This document shows, piece by piece, positions 1 to 9,191 of a stretch of 64,000 nt of DNA. The number at the start of each line of letters is the position of its first letter. Positions within the stretch are counted from its first letter, which is position 1. Origin of the DNA: CPC320 sp002684375 (GTDB taxonomy: Bacteria; Pseudomonadota; Alphaproteobacteria; Rhodobacterales; Rhodobacteraceae). The notes beneath the pieces are model-generated. The model saw only the letters and a program-made list of their open reading frames with translations, made no database searches and was not told where the DNA came from. The translations under genes and the position numbers were made by a program. The stretch is from the NCBI GenBank assembly GCA_965662545.1, contig CBFIHZ010000016.1:19829-83828 (forward strand). The letters run 5' to 3'.

Positions 1-465
1 ATGGAAAACGGTTACCGCACACAACAGGCCACAAGACCCCAAACCCTCAGCTATGCGATGATGGACAGCCCAGTTGGTGTTGCGGCATGGATTTTGGAAA
101 AGATGAATTCTTGGTCCGACACCGTCGGCAACGACGTCGAGAGCGTCTATACCAAGGATCAGTTGCTGACCAACATCATGGTGTATATCGTCACCCGCAC
201 GTTCAACACCGCATCCTGGATTTATTATGGGCGCCGCGAAGAGGGCGGCCGCCTGCTATCGCCAGAGGGCAAAAGAGTAGAGGTGCCAACAGGCTGTGCC
301 CTGTTTCCAGCGGAATTGCTGGCATGGCCACCGCGCAGCTATGCCGAACGCATTTATAACGTCACGCAATGGACTGAAATGCCGCGCGGCGGGCATTTTG
401 CGGCCATGGAACAGCCCGACCTGTTGATTCAAGATATTCGGAAATTCGTACGCTCGATCAAATAA
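1..465 (+). CDS. Epoxide hydrolase-like alpha/beta hydrolase, C-terminal part (cut by window edge)
   Basis: This is the last ~154 residues of an alpha/beta-hydrolase of the epoxide hydrolase type, which open epoxides to diols through an Asp nucleophile and a Glu/Asp-His pair. The visible part holds the cap-to-core return, the TKDQLLTNIM helix typical of the family, and the catalytic histidine in MPRGGHFAAME (about residue 132). Family members are ~370-400 residues, so the nucleophile-bearing half lies upstream. The ATG at base 1 is most likely an internal Met rather than the start. An aldehyde dehydrogenase follows after 30 bp on the same strand, which suggests co-transcription. Family assignment is from recalled motifs; the substrate is unknown. 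Confidence 0.8.
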   Translation: MENGYRTQQATRPQTLSYAMMDSPVGVAAWILEKMNSWSDTVGNDVESVYTKDQLLTNIMVYIVTRTFNTASWIYYGRREEGGRLLSPEGKRVEVPTGCALFPAELLAWPPRSYAERIYNVTQWTEMPRGGHFAAMEQPDLLIQDIRKFVRSIK

Positions 466-495
466 GCGCCCAACCCCAAATTAAAGGAGACCGAC

Positions 496-1986
496 ATGTC
501 AGAGACCAGAGCCTATTTTCACAACATTCGCGATACCGTCACACCAAACACGCAGGCGTTTATCGACGGCCAGTATTGTGATGCCGCCGACGGTGCCAAA
601 CTTGAGAACCTGAACCCTGCCACCGGTGAAATAATTGGTACTTTTAGCCATTGTGGCGCCGCCGATGTTGATCGCGCTGTGGCAGCGGCCCGTCGGGTTT
701 TTAATCAGGGGACCTGGTCGCGCGCTGCACCTGAGTACCGAAAAGAAATCCTGTTAAAGCTTGCCGATCTTGTCGAGAAAAACAAAAATGAACTTGCGGT
801 TTTGGAAAGCGTCGATGCCGGTAAAACCATCACCGACTGTTTGCATGAAGTCGGTACTGAGGCCCCTGCATTTTTCCGCTGGTACGCCGAACTTGCCGAT
901 AAGACTTTTGGCAAAATCGCGCCCACAGCAGACGATGCGTTGGCACTGATCGTGAAAGAACCAGCTGGCGTAGCTGGTGCCATTCTGCCGTGGAATTTCC
1001 CGTTCCTGATGGCGGTTTGGAAAATCGCCCCCGCGCTGGCATCGGGGTGTTCAATTGTTGTTAAGCCAGCCGAGCAGACGCCCCTCAGCACACTTAAGCT
1101 GGGTGAGTTGGCCATTGAGGCCGGTATCCCCTCCGGCGTTCTGAATATTATTCCCGGCCTTGGCGAAACGGCCGGTCAGGCGATTGGCCTGCACAATGAT
1201 GTCGATACCGTCTCATTTACCGGCTCAACCGAAGTGGGCCGTCTGTTCATGCGTTATTCCGGTGACAGCAATCTCAAAAGCGTTGGGCTGGAAATGGGCG
1301 GCAAAAGCCCGTTTATTGTTTTGGATGACGCTGTGATCAGCGATGATCTGATCGAGCATGCCGCAATGGCGGCGTTCTGGAACGGCGGCCAAAACTGTTC
1401 GGCCAACATGCGCCAGATCATAGCCGCGCCTTTGGTTGATGAATTTTTGGATAAAATGCTCAAACGCGTTGATACTTTCAAACTGGGCGATCCGCTTGAT
1501 CCCGATACAACGATCGGCTCGATGATCACGGCCGAACATAAAGACCGGGTCATGGGCTATATTGCGTCGGGCAAAACCGAAGGCGCTAACCTTGTCGTAG
1601 GTGGAGACGTGGACGGGCCCGGCCATTTTGTTGCACCAACCGTTTTTGATGGCGTCACCAACGATATGACGATTGCTAAAGACGAAATTTTTGGTCCCGT
1701 GCTTGGGGTTATGGCGGTTAAATCGGCCGAAGATGCTTTGGAAATCGCCACCGATACCGATTATGGCCTACATGCAACCGTGTTCACCCGCGACATTGAT
1801 CGGGCCATTTCTATGGCGCGCAAACTGCCCTGCGGCACTGTGTCGGTAAACGGATTCTCCGAAGGCGATATAAAGACGCCGTTTGGGGGCTACAAGCAAT
1901 CAGGCTCGCTGGCTCGCGACAATGGCACAGAAGCCCTCGAGCAATACCTACAGACCAAGACCATCTGGATTGCGACACAAAGCTAG
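496..1986 (+). CDS. NAD(P)-dependent aldehyde dehydrogenase
   Basis: A full-length 496-residue aldehyde dehydrogenase that oxidises an aldehyde to the carboxylate using NAD(P)+. The cofactor-binding stretch FTGSTEVGR, the general base Glu266 in GLEMGGKSPF and the nucleophile Cys301 in GGQNCSANMR are all present with the usual spacing. An AAAGGAG ribosome-binding site lies just before the ATG. Overall it resembles the PuuC/BetB-like group (gamma-glutamylaminobutyraldehyde or betaine aldehyde substrates), but sequence alone does not settle the substrate. It sits 30 bp after an epoxide hydrolase, and a hairpin 57 bp downstream probably ends the transcript. A MocR-type regulator follows and might control the pair; that link is inference. 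Confidence 0.92.
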   Translation: MSETRAYFHNIRDTVTPNTQAFIDGQYCDAADGAKLENLNPATGEIIGTFSHCGAADVDRAVAAARRVFNQGTWSRAAPEYRKEILLKLADLVEKNKNELAVLESVDAGKTITDCLHEVGTEAPAFFRWYAELADKTFGKIAPTADDALALIVKEPAGVAGAILPWNFPFLMAVWKIAPALASGCSIVVKPAEQTPLSTLKLGELAIEAGIPSGVLNIIPGLGETAGQAIGLHNDVDTVSFTGSTEVGRLFMRYSGDSNLKSVGLEMGGKSPFIVLDDAVISDDLIEHAAMAAFWNGGQNCSANMRQIIAAPLVDEFLDKMLKRVDTFKLGDPLDPDTTIGSMITAEHKDRVMGYIASGKTEGANLVVGGDVDGPGHFVAPTVFDGVTNDMTIAKDEIFGPVLGVMAVKSAEDALEIATDTDYGLHATVFTRDIDRAISMARKLPCGTVSVNGFSEGDIKTPFGGYKQSGSLARDNGTEALEQYLQTKTIWIATQS

Positions 1987-2324
1987 GGGCGAGAGGCGCA
2001 TCGCGCGTGACGTACACCGTCTTTGTACCAAACATTCAACCAGACATCAGGGGCTGCCATCGCTGCCACCCCTGATGTTCAAATTACCCATTTCAAGGGT
2101 CCCGCAACCCACGGGGTCATAGTTTGGGGTCTTGGTTTGGGATCTGTCGCTTGGAGGTCTCGGGACCTGCAAGACTGCAGGACCGTTTGCAAAAGGCCGC
2201 ATCTCCCTTGCCAAAAAATTTTCCACCGTGTTAGGCTTGGCGGTAAAAGCCAGTAGTTACAAACCCGACAGCCACACTTGAGACGCACCAGCCAAGGCCT
2301 GTGACTGACCAAAAGGATCACCAA
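1987..2324. other. 338-bp intergenic stretch
   Basis: No credible reading frame is seen here. It holds a strong inverted repeat at 2044-2078 (listed separately) and a smaller one, CCTGCA-4-TGCAGG, at 2166-2181. The promoter of the MocR-type gene must lie in the second half, and the small repeat could be an operator, but no consensus is recognisable. Confidence 0.5.
2044..2078 (+). terminator. Inverted repeat, probable terminator of the aldehyde dehydrogenase transcript
   Basis: Two perfect 10-base arms, ACATCAGGGG at 2044-2053 and CCCCTGATGT at 2069-2078, flank a 15-base loop. The hairpin lies 57 bp after the aldehyde dehydrogenase stop. It lacks a proper run of T on the downstream side, so termination is plausible rather than certain; an mRNA-stabilising hairpin is an alternative. 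Confidence 0.5.
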
Positions 2325-3815
2325 ATGGATGCTTCCACTCTGTTGTCAACGTCACAAGATATTGGTTCGTCACCAATTGGTAAAAAGGATCTGGTGCGCC
2401 GAGCGATCTGCTCAAGAATTATAACCGGTATCTACCGAAAAGGTGACAATGTCCCTTCCTGCCGTGACATTGCAGGACAATTATTGGTGTCTAAAAACAG
2501 CGCCTATGAGGCGTATTACGATCTGGTAGGTCTCGGAATTCTTGAAGCACGCAACCGCTCTGGCTTTACCGTTGCGTTGGATATACCCGGGGTCAAAAAA
2601 CAGCTTCCACCAGACAGTGCTTTGCAGGACGCGCCCCCCAAAAGCACCAAACCACGCCAATTTAATTGTCGATTACCAGCAGCAAACATGCGCGCAAACC
2701 AGCCCCAAAACTGGACGCAATACCAGTTTCCCTTTGTCTATAACCAGATCGATACCGAACTGTTTCCCATTGAAGCCTGGCGCGAATGCTCGCGTCTGGC
2801 ACTGGGACGAAAAGCCCTGCCGATATGGACCAGCGAAGCTGTTGACGTGGATTGTCCGGACCTAATTTTTCAGCTGCGTCAAAGGCTACTACACTATCGC
2901 GGGATCAACGTGGCAGAAGATGAAATATTGGTCACCGTCGGGGCCCAACACGCACTGTCGATTATCGGCACCCTGTTTGCGGAAGACCCGCGCCCTATCG
3001 CCTTTGAAAACCCGGGCTATCAAGAAGCCCGGCACATGTTTCACCTGTACAATAATCAAATCGCCCCTGTGCCTGTTGACATAGGCGGCTTTGACCCAGA
3101 CCGCCTGCCAGCAGAGTTTAAATTGGCCTATATTACCCCCGGATGTCAGTTCCCGACCATGGTGGTTATGCCCGATGACAGGCGGGTGCGGGTGATCGAA
3201 AAAGCGCGTGCCGCAAATGCTTTGGTCATCGAAGATGACTATGAAATCGGGCTGGTTGGTCATGTCAAACTAAAGCCTGCGCTAAAGTCTCTCGACGAGG
3301 ACGGCACTGTGATTTACGTGGGAAGCCTCTCAAAAACCTTGTCGCCAAGCATTCGCATGGGGTTTATTGTTGCGGATCGCGACATCATCAAATCGGCAAA
3401 GACTGTCCGAAGTCTCACTGTCCGGCATCCCCCGAGCATTGTTCAGGAAACGACCGCAATGTTTCTTGCTCACGGGTATCACGACGCGCATATCAAGAAC
3501 CTCAGAGAAATATACTCCCAACGCTGGCATATCATGCAGGAAGGCATAAAAAAACACTTACCGATGTTTTCACCCGGCGACGCGACGGGGGGCACCTCGT
3601 TTTGGCTGACAGGCCCCGAAAATTTTGACGCTGAGGTTTTTGCGAAAAGGCTGCAGCAGCGCGGTGTTTTGATCGAGCCTGGTCATATTTTCTATAATGG
3701 TGGTGTAACAAAAAATTCATTCAGAATCGGATTTCCATCCGTGGCTGGCAACAAAATTAACACCGGCCTTCATCACATCAGTGACGAGGCTAAATCTTAC
3801 CTTGAGACCCTTTAG
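2325..3815 (+). CDS. MocR-type (GntR/aminotransferase fusion) transcriptional regulator
   Basis: A 496-residue protein with an N-terminal winged-helix GntR domain (about residues 10-85, containing the VPSCRDIAGQLLVSKNSAYEAY recognition region) joined to a class-I aminotransferase-like domain (about 120-490). The PLP-binding lysine is Lys337 in GSLSKTLSPSIRMG, so cofactor binding is expected. Proteins of this PdxR/MocR family sense PLP or amine-PLP adducts and usually control neighbouring amine, amino-acid or vitamin B6 genes. The start is placed at ATG 2325 because AAAGGA lies 8 bp upstream; a GTG at 2301 is in frame but has no such site. The target is unknown; the upstream aldehyde dehydrogenase is the nearest candidate. 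Confidence 0.88.
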   Translation: MDASTLLSTSQDIGSSPIGKKDLVRRAICSRIITGIYRKGDNVPSCRDIAGQLLVSKNSAYEAYYDLVGLGILEARNRSGFTVALDIPGVKKQLPPDSALQDAPPKSTKPRQFNCRLPAANMRANQPQNWTQYQFPFVYNQIDTELFPIEAWRECSRLALGRKALPIWTSEAVDVDCPDLIFQLRQRLLHYRGINVAEDEILVTVGAQHALSIIGTLFAEDPRPIAFENPGYQEARHMFHLYNNQIAPVPVDIGGFDPDRLPAEFKLAYITPGCQFPTMVVMPDDRRVRVIEKARAANALVIEDDYEIGLVGHVKLKPALKSLDEDGTVIYVGSLSKTLSPSIRMGFIVADRDIIKSAKTVRSLTVRHPPSIVQETTAMFLAHGYHDAHIKNLREIYSQRWHIMQEGIKKHLPMFSPGDATGGTSFWLTGPENFDAEVFAKRLQQRGVLIEPGHIFYNGGVTKNSFRIGFPSVAGNKINTGLHHISDEAKSYLETL

Positions 3816-3902
3816 TCAAACCTCTCGACCTCTGATATCTGGTGCTTGATTTAAAAATTGATAACCCTGACCGTAGGGTAACTTTCCCAGAAACCGCCAG
3901 AC

Positions 3903-4686
3903 CTACTGCTTTTCAATAGTGCCACAAATATTGAGGGATTGACCCGATATATTCTTTCCGGCTGACGAACATAAAAACACCGCCTGATTTGCAACACCCT
4001 GCGCAGTCACCATCCCCCGCAGCGATGCTTTATTGATGTATTTCTGTTCCATCTCACCATAGGCAACGCCCGGCGTCCGAGCACGCCCACAGATAACCGT
4101 TTCAATGCGGGGGCCCTCAACAATTCCGGGCAGAAAGGCATTGACGCAGATACCGCTCAGGCCCAACTCAATAGCAAGGCTTTTTAACAAACCGATAATA
4201 GCCCATTTAGTTGCGGCATAGGGCGTCCAGTAGGCGTCTCCCAAGCGACCAGCCACGGATGATATGCACATAATTGAGGCATTTTGGGATTTCTAAAGCA
4301 TTGGAACCGCTCGGTTGGCGCAGCAAAAATGACCGTTTAGGTTAATATCCACCGTGCGGCACCAGTCATCTGCGGCGATTTTCTCGACCCCTGCCTGTCG
4401 GGCCTGCGATTCCGGCGCTATTAATCAACACATCAAGCCCACCCAAGTTGGCGTCAACCTTTTCAAACAACCGTGCAACCTGATCTGCCTGCGAAACATC
4501 ACAGCGGCTTATTCCTCAAGTCCGATGTGTTTGTGCAATCTCATCAAGCGCCGCATCGGCAATATTGCAAATATGCAGGCGCGCGCCGGTGTGTGCAAAG
4601 CTCTCGGCAATGACCCGTCCGATACCGCTGGCCCCTGCAGTTACCAGAACACCAAGCTGTAAATAGTTTTCTGTGTCAGCAGTCAT
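3903..4686 (-). pseudogene. Short-chain dehydrogenase/reductase, inactivated
   Basis: Reading leftward from ATG 4686 (ribosome site GAGGAAAA) gives a recognisable SDR: VTAGASGIGR for the NAD(P) loop, LINSAGIAG for the NNAG region, then SSVAG and YAATK for the Ser-Tyr-Lys active site, ending normally at 3903. The frame is broken three times: an in-frame TGA after THRT, a frame change just after LINSAGIAGPTG, and an in-frame TAG after ANRAVPML. Three separate lesions argue for a dead gene and against sequencing error. Only the C-terminal 122 residues (3903-4271) are an open frame. It lies downstream of a 2OG-oxygenase gene on the same strand, so both were probably one operon. Confidence 0.85.
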
Positions 4687-4860
4687 TTTTCCTCACCAAA
4701 CATTTAAAGTTAAGGTCGTCATCGCCTTTGAGGTCAAGCGGCGCATACACCTCATCGAAGCTGGCGATATCAAGCGACAATCCAGCCAGAATTTCACAAA
4801 TATTCCTCACCTGACTGGAAGATTGAGCTCGAGGGATTTGAAGGCCCCAAGATTTGGCAC
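4676..4860 (-). pseudogene. Probable 3' remnant of an unidentified gene between oxygenase and SDR
   Basis: On the minus strand one frame runs open for ~60 codons with coding-like composition (for example DIASFDEVYAPLDLKGDDD) and stops at a TGA (4676-4678) that overlaps the SDR start in the pattern ATGACTGCTGA. That overlap is typical of translational coupling. No convincing start exists: only an in-frame GTG without a clear ribosome site, and the frame begins right behind the oxygenase stop. The simplest reading is the C-terminus of a gene whose front part was deleted. The family is not recognised. Confidence 0.4.
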
Positions 4861-4863
4861 AAT

Positions 4864-5484
4864 TTATCCCCAGCCGTAATTAAAACTGACACTGATGCGT
4901 TCTTCATCCGCCAGATTTATCGGCACCTCGTGGCGCAACCAGCTTTCCCACAACAAGACATCCCCCACCTCGGGCGCGACATAAATGAAATTCCGCAATT
5001 CGTCGCGGGCATTGGCCTTACGCGTTGGCGCGGCCATCATCATCGCCAGGCGCGGATCCTCGAATTTTATCGCACTCGCACCTTCGGGCATTGTGACGTA
5101 TGTGGTTCCGCTGATCACACTATGAGGGTGCAGATGCGATGTGTGCACCCCCCCGGTGGGCAAGATATTAATCCATAGGGAATCCAGTTTGATTTTCTTG
5201 TCACCCAAATCAAACTGCAAATCTTTGGCAAAAGCTGCAACATGTTTATCCAAAACTTTAACAAGATCCTTGAAGGTGGGAAATCGCCAAGCCAGATCTG
5301 TCAATGACGCATAACTGGTATAGCCATGATAGTCATTTTTCTCGCACCATTCCTGCCCGGCCTCATCATCATAGGCAATAGAGAGACAAGCGGACTCAAG
5401 CTCGGATGCGGCAGGCGGTTTGCCGAATTCGACCAAGGGCGCGCGATAAAGGCGGGTTGCGAAGAGCGATTCAATCTTTGACAT
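4864..5484 (-). CDS. 2-oxoglutarate/Fe(II) oxygenase-like protein (TIGR02466 type)
   Basis: A 206-residue protein resembling the putative 2OG-Fe(II) oxygenase family called TIGR02466. It opens with MSKIESLF, as family members usually do. The iron-binding region is HTSHLHPHS (with SGTTYV following), and the distal His/Arg region is WLRHEVP...ERISVSFNYGWG. These enzymes are expected to hydroxylate a small molecule with 2-oxoglutarate and O2; no substrate is established. The start at 5484 is chosen because GAGAAG precedes it and the family begins there; the frame stays open to 5571 without a ribosome site. A phytanoyl-CoA dioxygenase-like gene diverges 245 bp away, and a dead SDR lies downstream. 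Confidence 0.75.
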   Translation of the reverse strand: MSKIESLFATRLYRAPLVEFGKPPAASELESACLSIAYDDEAGQEWCEKNDYHGYTSYASLTDLAWRFPTFKDLVKVLDKHVAAFAKDLQFDLGDKKIKLDSLWINILPTGGVHTSHLHPHSVISGTTYVTMPEGASAIKFEDPRLAMMMAAPTRKANARDELRNFIYVAPEVGDVLLWESWLRHEVPINLADEERISVSFNYGWG

Positions 5485-5729
5485 GCACTTCTCATACCGC
5501 AGCATATCGTCCAAAGCGAGAGGCTCTGTCTCAGTGTCTAGTGATACTTCTGCATTAGGGCCGCTTTGCATGGGCTAACTTTTGACGAAGCTGCTATCAA
5601 ATCACACCAAATGCTGTGCGAACCCAACAGCCAATAGACGCAAGTCCTGCAATGGACTAGGATCAATCTGTCGGATTTGGATATGAGCACGCCAGCGCAG
5701 AGCAATGGGATGGGGTAAAGGACAGGCAA

Positions 5730-6521
5730 ATGGTAACACAAACACAGATTTCAGATTTTCGCGCCCAAGGCGCTGTTTTGCTTAAAGGGGTGTTGAATGA
5801 CCATATTGATGAGGCACGGCAAGCCATTGAGCAAAATATAGCGACCCCAAGCTGGCGCGAGCGGACTTACCGGCCTGAGGATGGCACTGCCCCTTTTTTC
5901 CAAGATTATGTTGTTTGGAATCAATTCGATGGATACCGCAATCTTGTCAAGAAATCCCCATTAGCCGAGATTGCCGCGCAGTTGATGTCATCTGAAACAG
6001 CACGCATTTTCCATGACCATATTTTGGTAAAAGAGCCAGGAAACTCGATTGTCACCCCATGGCATCAGGATCAACCCTATTATCTTGTAGATGGTGCGCA
6101 AAACGTCAGCTTCTGGATCCCGCTAGATCCCATTTCCCGCGACCGCACGATCGAATATATTTCCGGCTCTCATCTTTGGGGTAAGTCGTTCAAACCCAAG
6201 CGCTTTGATGGATCGGATCTATTTGAGGGGGATACCTCAGAATCCATACCAGACATAGATGCAAGGCGGCAAGATCTTGATATCCTCGGTTGGGAAATGG
6301 AGCCGGGAGATGCGGTTGCCTTTAACTTTCGCACTTTGCACGGCGCACCGGCAAATACCTCGACATCGCGCCGCCGGGTGATTTCGTTGCGCTGGGTCGG
6401 CGATGATGCCGTTTTTATACAAAGACGCGGGACACCTTCACCGGCATTTCCCGACCTTAACTACGAAGATGGAGCGCCGTTTACAGGGCCAGAATTTCCG
6501 ATAATTTATCCAACCGTATAG
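5730..6521 (+). CDS. Phytanoyl-CoA dioxygenase (PhyH) family protein
   Basis: A 263-residue Fe(II)/2-oxoglutarate dioxygenase of the PhyH family. The facial triad is visible: His112 and Asp114 in TPWHQDQPYY, and His204 in TLHGAPAN, followed by an arginine-rich stretch (RRRVISLRW) that would hold 2-oxoglutarate. Length and motifs are normal, so the enzyme should be active. Bacterial relatives hydroxylate very different substrates (ectoine, phosphonates, acyl compounds), so the substrate stays open. AAAGGA lies 8 bp before the ATG. It diverges from another putative 2OG oxygenase, which suggests a shared control region at 5485-5729. Confidence 0.85.
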   Translation: MVTQTQISDFRAQGAVLLKGVLNDHIDEARQAIEQNIATPSWRERTYRPEDGTAPFFQDYVVWNQFDGYRNLVKKSPLAEIAAQLMSSETARIFHDHILVKEPGNSIVTPWHQDQPYYLVDGAQNVSFWIPLDPISRDRTIEYISGSHLWGKSFKPKRFDGSDLFEGDTSESIPDIDARRQDLDILGWEMEPGDAVAFNFRTLHGAPANTSTSRRRVISLRWVGDDAVFIQRRGTPSPAFPDLNYEDGAPFTGPEFPIIYPTV

Positions 6522-6575
6522 AGGTGAACCCGCTTGTGGCCGACAATTTATGACGGTGTTTAAAGGACGTTTTAG

Positions 6576-8090
6576 TCACGCCATCCACCAGCGCTCGGCC
6601 AGACGGGCGTTATCCAACGGCCATAGATTGCCGATGCGCTCGGGGCTTGCAAGACGTCTGTGCACTGCATGGCTGAAATCAACAAAAACCGGAGCGATCA
6701 TAGTCCCGTCATTGCGGGCAATCAGTTGCATTTCGGCATAGTAGTCCGCCCGTTTCGCGCTGTCCATTTCCGAGCGGGCAGCCGTTTGCAACTGCACAAA
6801 CCGCCGCTGATGGCAGGCGCCTGAAACCCCCACAGGGCCTGCGGGTGAACCGGCGCTGAACATCCAGTCTTCGGTCACGCGTCCATAGCAGAGCGACAGG
6901 CTCAAATCAGCCATCTTATTATGCGCTACGCCCCGCATATGTTGTAAATCCAACCCAATGTTCGATGCCAGTTTCCGGAAAACATCACCCGCTGCAGTGG
7001 TGAATAACGGCGATTTATCAGACAGAATAATGGCCAAAGATGCTTGGTCCATTTTTGCTTTTTTCAAATGATACCGGGCCCGATCTGTATCAAACTGCAG
7101 GGGCATGAGCGCACTGTGATAATAGCGATTGGCGGGACCAATCGGGCTGTCGGATGCAATGCGCCCAAATCCGTCAAACATTGCATCCAGCACGAATTGA
7201 CGGTCAATCCCGTGTTTCAGTGCACGTGCCAGATGCCCGCCGGTGGCACTGTCCAGTTGCACCGGAACCGACAGCGCCAGATGCTGGTTTCCAGTGACAC
7301 GCTTTATCTGGATAGTGTCGTTTTCCGGACCGGCGTCACTGAGATGATCGGCGACATCAATACGGCGCTCCTGAAGAGCGGTGCGTCGCGCGGCAAGGCT
7401 CTCAAGGGCGGTAAAATCAACCTCGTCAAACCACCCTGCCTGACCCTCACGGTAATGGTTTTGCACCCGCCGGCCGATAAAACGCTGCCCCGGCTTGAAA
7501 CATTCAACCCTGTAAAGTCCGGTGCCAATACCCTCGGCCATCGCCTGCGCAATTTGGCCAGCCGGATACATCAGCAAATGATAATCGGCCAGCAAATAGG
7601 GGAAATCCGCATTGCCCCGCGCCAGCTTGAACCGTACTTGATGCAACTTGGTTGCGCGCATCTCTGTAATCATCGCCACCAAAGCCCGCGCCGGCGAGGC
7701 CACTTTTGGATCAAGGTGTAAACGCAGCGAGGCAATCACATCTTCAGCACTGAACAACTTGCCATTGTGAAACACCACATCGCGCCGCAAATCCAAAGTC
7801 CAGACCCGCGCGTCCGCACCAGCTTGCCACCGGGTCGCCAATTCACCGCGCAGACTGCCATCGGGGGCCACCTCGGTCAGGGTGTCAAAGACCGCGCCCT
7901 GGGCGGCTGCAATCATAAACAAGCCGCGATGGGTGCGCCCGTCCCAAGTGTCGGTGGGCGATCCCCCAGACAATCCGGCCCGCAACAAGCCACCGCGCTT
8001 TGGCAAGGCTAGCCCAGGGACACCACTGGCAGCAAACACTGCCGCGGCTGCTCCAGACGTCAAAAGTCGGCGCCGATCCAAAAGGCTCAT
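6576..8090 (-). CDS. ABC transporter periplasmic substrate-binding protein (peptide/nickel type, SBP_bac_5)
   Basis: A 504-residue extracellular binding protein of the DppA/OppA class. The N-terminus carries a twin-arginine signal (DRRRLLTSGAAAAVFAASG), implying folded export by Tat. The core has the family features VWTLDLRRDVVFHNGKLFSA and TGLYRVECFKPGQRF. The start at ATG 8090 follows GGGAGAG; a GTG two codons earlier is less likely. No permease or ATPase gene is adjacent, so it is an orphan that must share a transporter encoded elsewhere. It lies 83 bp behind a proline iminopeptidase gene on the same strand, hinting at a peptide-scavenging unit (inference). Confidence 0.88.
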   Translation of the reverse strand: MSLLDRRRLLTSGAAAAVFAASGVPGLALPKRGGLLRAGLSGGSPTDTWDGRTHRGLFMIAAAQGAVFDTLTEVAPDGSLRGELATRWQAGADARVWTLDLRRDVVFHNGKLFSAEDVIASLRLHLDPKVASPARALVAMITEMRATKLHQVRFKLARGNADFPYLLADYHLLMYPAGQIAQAMAEGIGTGLYRVECFKPGQRFIGRRVQNHYREGQAGWFDEVDFTALESLAARRTALQERRIDVADHLSDAGPENDTIQIKRVTGNQHLALSVPVQLDSATGGHLARALKHGIDRQFVLDAMFDGFGRIASDSPIGPANRYYHSALMPLQFDTDRARYHLKKAKMDQASLAIILSDKSPLFTTAAGDVFRKLASNIGLDLQHMRGVAHNKMADLSLSLCYGRVTEDWMFSAGSPAGPVGVSGACHQRRFVQLQTAARSEMDSAKRADYYAEMQLIARNDGTMIAPVFVDFSHAVHRRLASPERIGNLWPLDNARLAERWWMA

Positions 8091-8173
8091 AGACACTCTC
8101 CCAGCGCATCGCGATTCGGATGCCAGACCATAAGGCCAGAGCTTGGCGTTAGGATCAATACAAGCCCACCGTT

Positions 8174-9142
8174 TTAACGTGCCGCAAACCGATCCATCGC
8201 GCGCACCAAAGCTTCGCTAATGCCAGGTTCCGACAGGGCGTGACCGGCATTTCGAATAATCTGCAGTTCACCCGCAGGCCAATTTTGTGACAGCTCCCAT
8301 GCCCGTTGCGGCGGACAAATCATATCATATCGGCCTTGTACGATGACGCCCGGGATATGAGCGATGCGGTCCATATGTGCCAAAATCTGTCCATCAAACT
8401 CGAGAAATCCATCATTGCTGAAGTAATGGTTTTCAATGCGCGCAAAGGCCCGTGCATAATCGCCCGGGGCACTGCCACCACCGTGATAATGCACCGAGGC
8501 CAGCGAGTTTTCCCAAGAGGCCCAAGCCTGCGCATACCGATGTTCAACCGCCATATCTCCGCAAAACAGCCGCTTTTGATAGGCAAGAATCAAGTCATCA
8601 CGCTCTTCCAGCGGAATAAGATCGACAAAGGTCTTCCAGATATCGGGCCAGAATTGCCCAGCGCCACCGCCATAAAACCAATCAAGCTCGACCCGGGTCA
8701 TCAAAAACACCCCGCGCAACGCCAAAAAAGTCACTGACGTCGGATGTGTCTGGGCATAGATCAACGCCAGCGTTGCCCCCCAGCTGCCACCAAAAACCAC
8801 CCAGCTGTCGATTTCAAACTCAGTCCTGATCCGCTCAATATCCGCCACCAGATGCCACGTAGTATTGTGCTCGACAGAAGATTTCGGCCGAGACCGGCCA
8901 CATCCGCGCTGATCAAACAAAATAATTCGGTAATATTGTGGGTCAAAATAACGCCGCATCGCCGGGCTGCAGCCCCCGCCAGGGCCACCATGCAAGACGA
9001 TCACCGGCACACCTTGCGGGTTGCCACATTGTTCTACATAGAGGCTATGCCCATCACCAACCTCGATAATCCGCTGGTCAAACGGATCAAGCGGGGGATA
9101 GAGATATTGCACTGCGCTCTTTTGGCCTGAAAACTTATCCAT
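8174..9142 (-). CDS. pip: Proline iminopeptidase
   Basis: A 322-residue alpha/beta-hydrolase that removes N-terminal proline from peptides. The oxyanion-hole motif HGGPGGGCSP (51-60) is typical of the prolyl aminopeptidase S33 family. The nucleophile is Ser120 in GGSWGATLAL, the acid is in VQGRYDMICPP and the histidine in NAGHALSEPG. Length is normal. The start is taken at ATG 9142 (MDKFSGQ...), since the longer frame to 9169 begins with GTG and runs into the region before ubiG. It probably forms an operon with the peptide-binding protein downstream and diverges from ubiG across only 49 bp. Confidence 0.9.
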   Translation of the reverse strand: MDKFSGQKSAVQYLYPPLDPFDQRIIEVGDGHSLYVEQCGNPQGVPVIVLHGGPGGGCSPAMRRYFDPQYYRIILFDQRGCGRSRPKSSVEHNTTWHLVADIERIRTEFEIDSWVVFGGSWGATLALIYAQTHPTSVTFLALRGVFLMTRVELDWFYGGGAGQFWPDIWKTFVDLIPLEERDDLILAYQKRLFCGDMAVEHRYAQAWASWENSLASVHYHGGGSAPGDYARAFARIENHYFSNDGFLEFDGQILAHMDRIAHIPGVIVQGRYDMICPPQRAWELSQNWPAGELQIIRNAGHALSEPGISEALVRAMDRFAAR

Positions 9143-9191
9143 AAATGCTCTATATGTGATAGCAGACACAAAAGACCATACGGAGAAAAAA

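Noticed and set aside
1987..2324. Possible small gene between aldehyde dehydrogenase and the regulator
   Set aside because: Frames open here have no ribosome site or coding pattern; only inverted repeats stand out.
4673..4879. Plus-strand frame of 68 residues
   Set aside because: It is the opposite strand of the minus-strand relic and has no ribosome site or family match.
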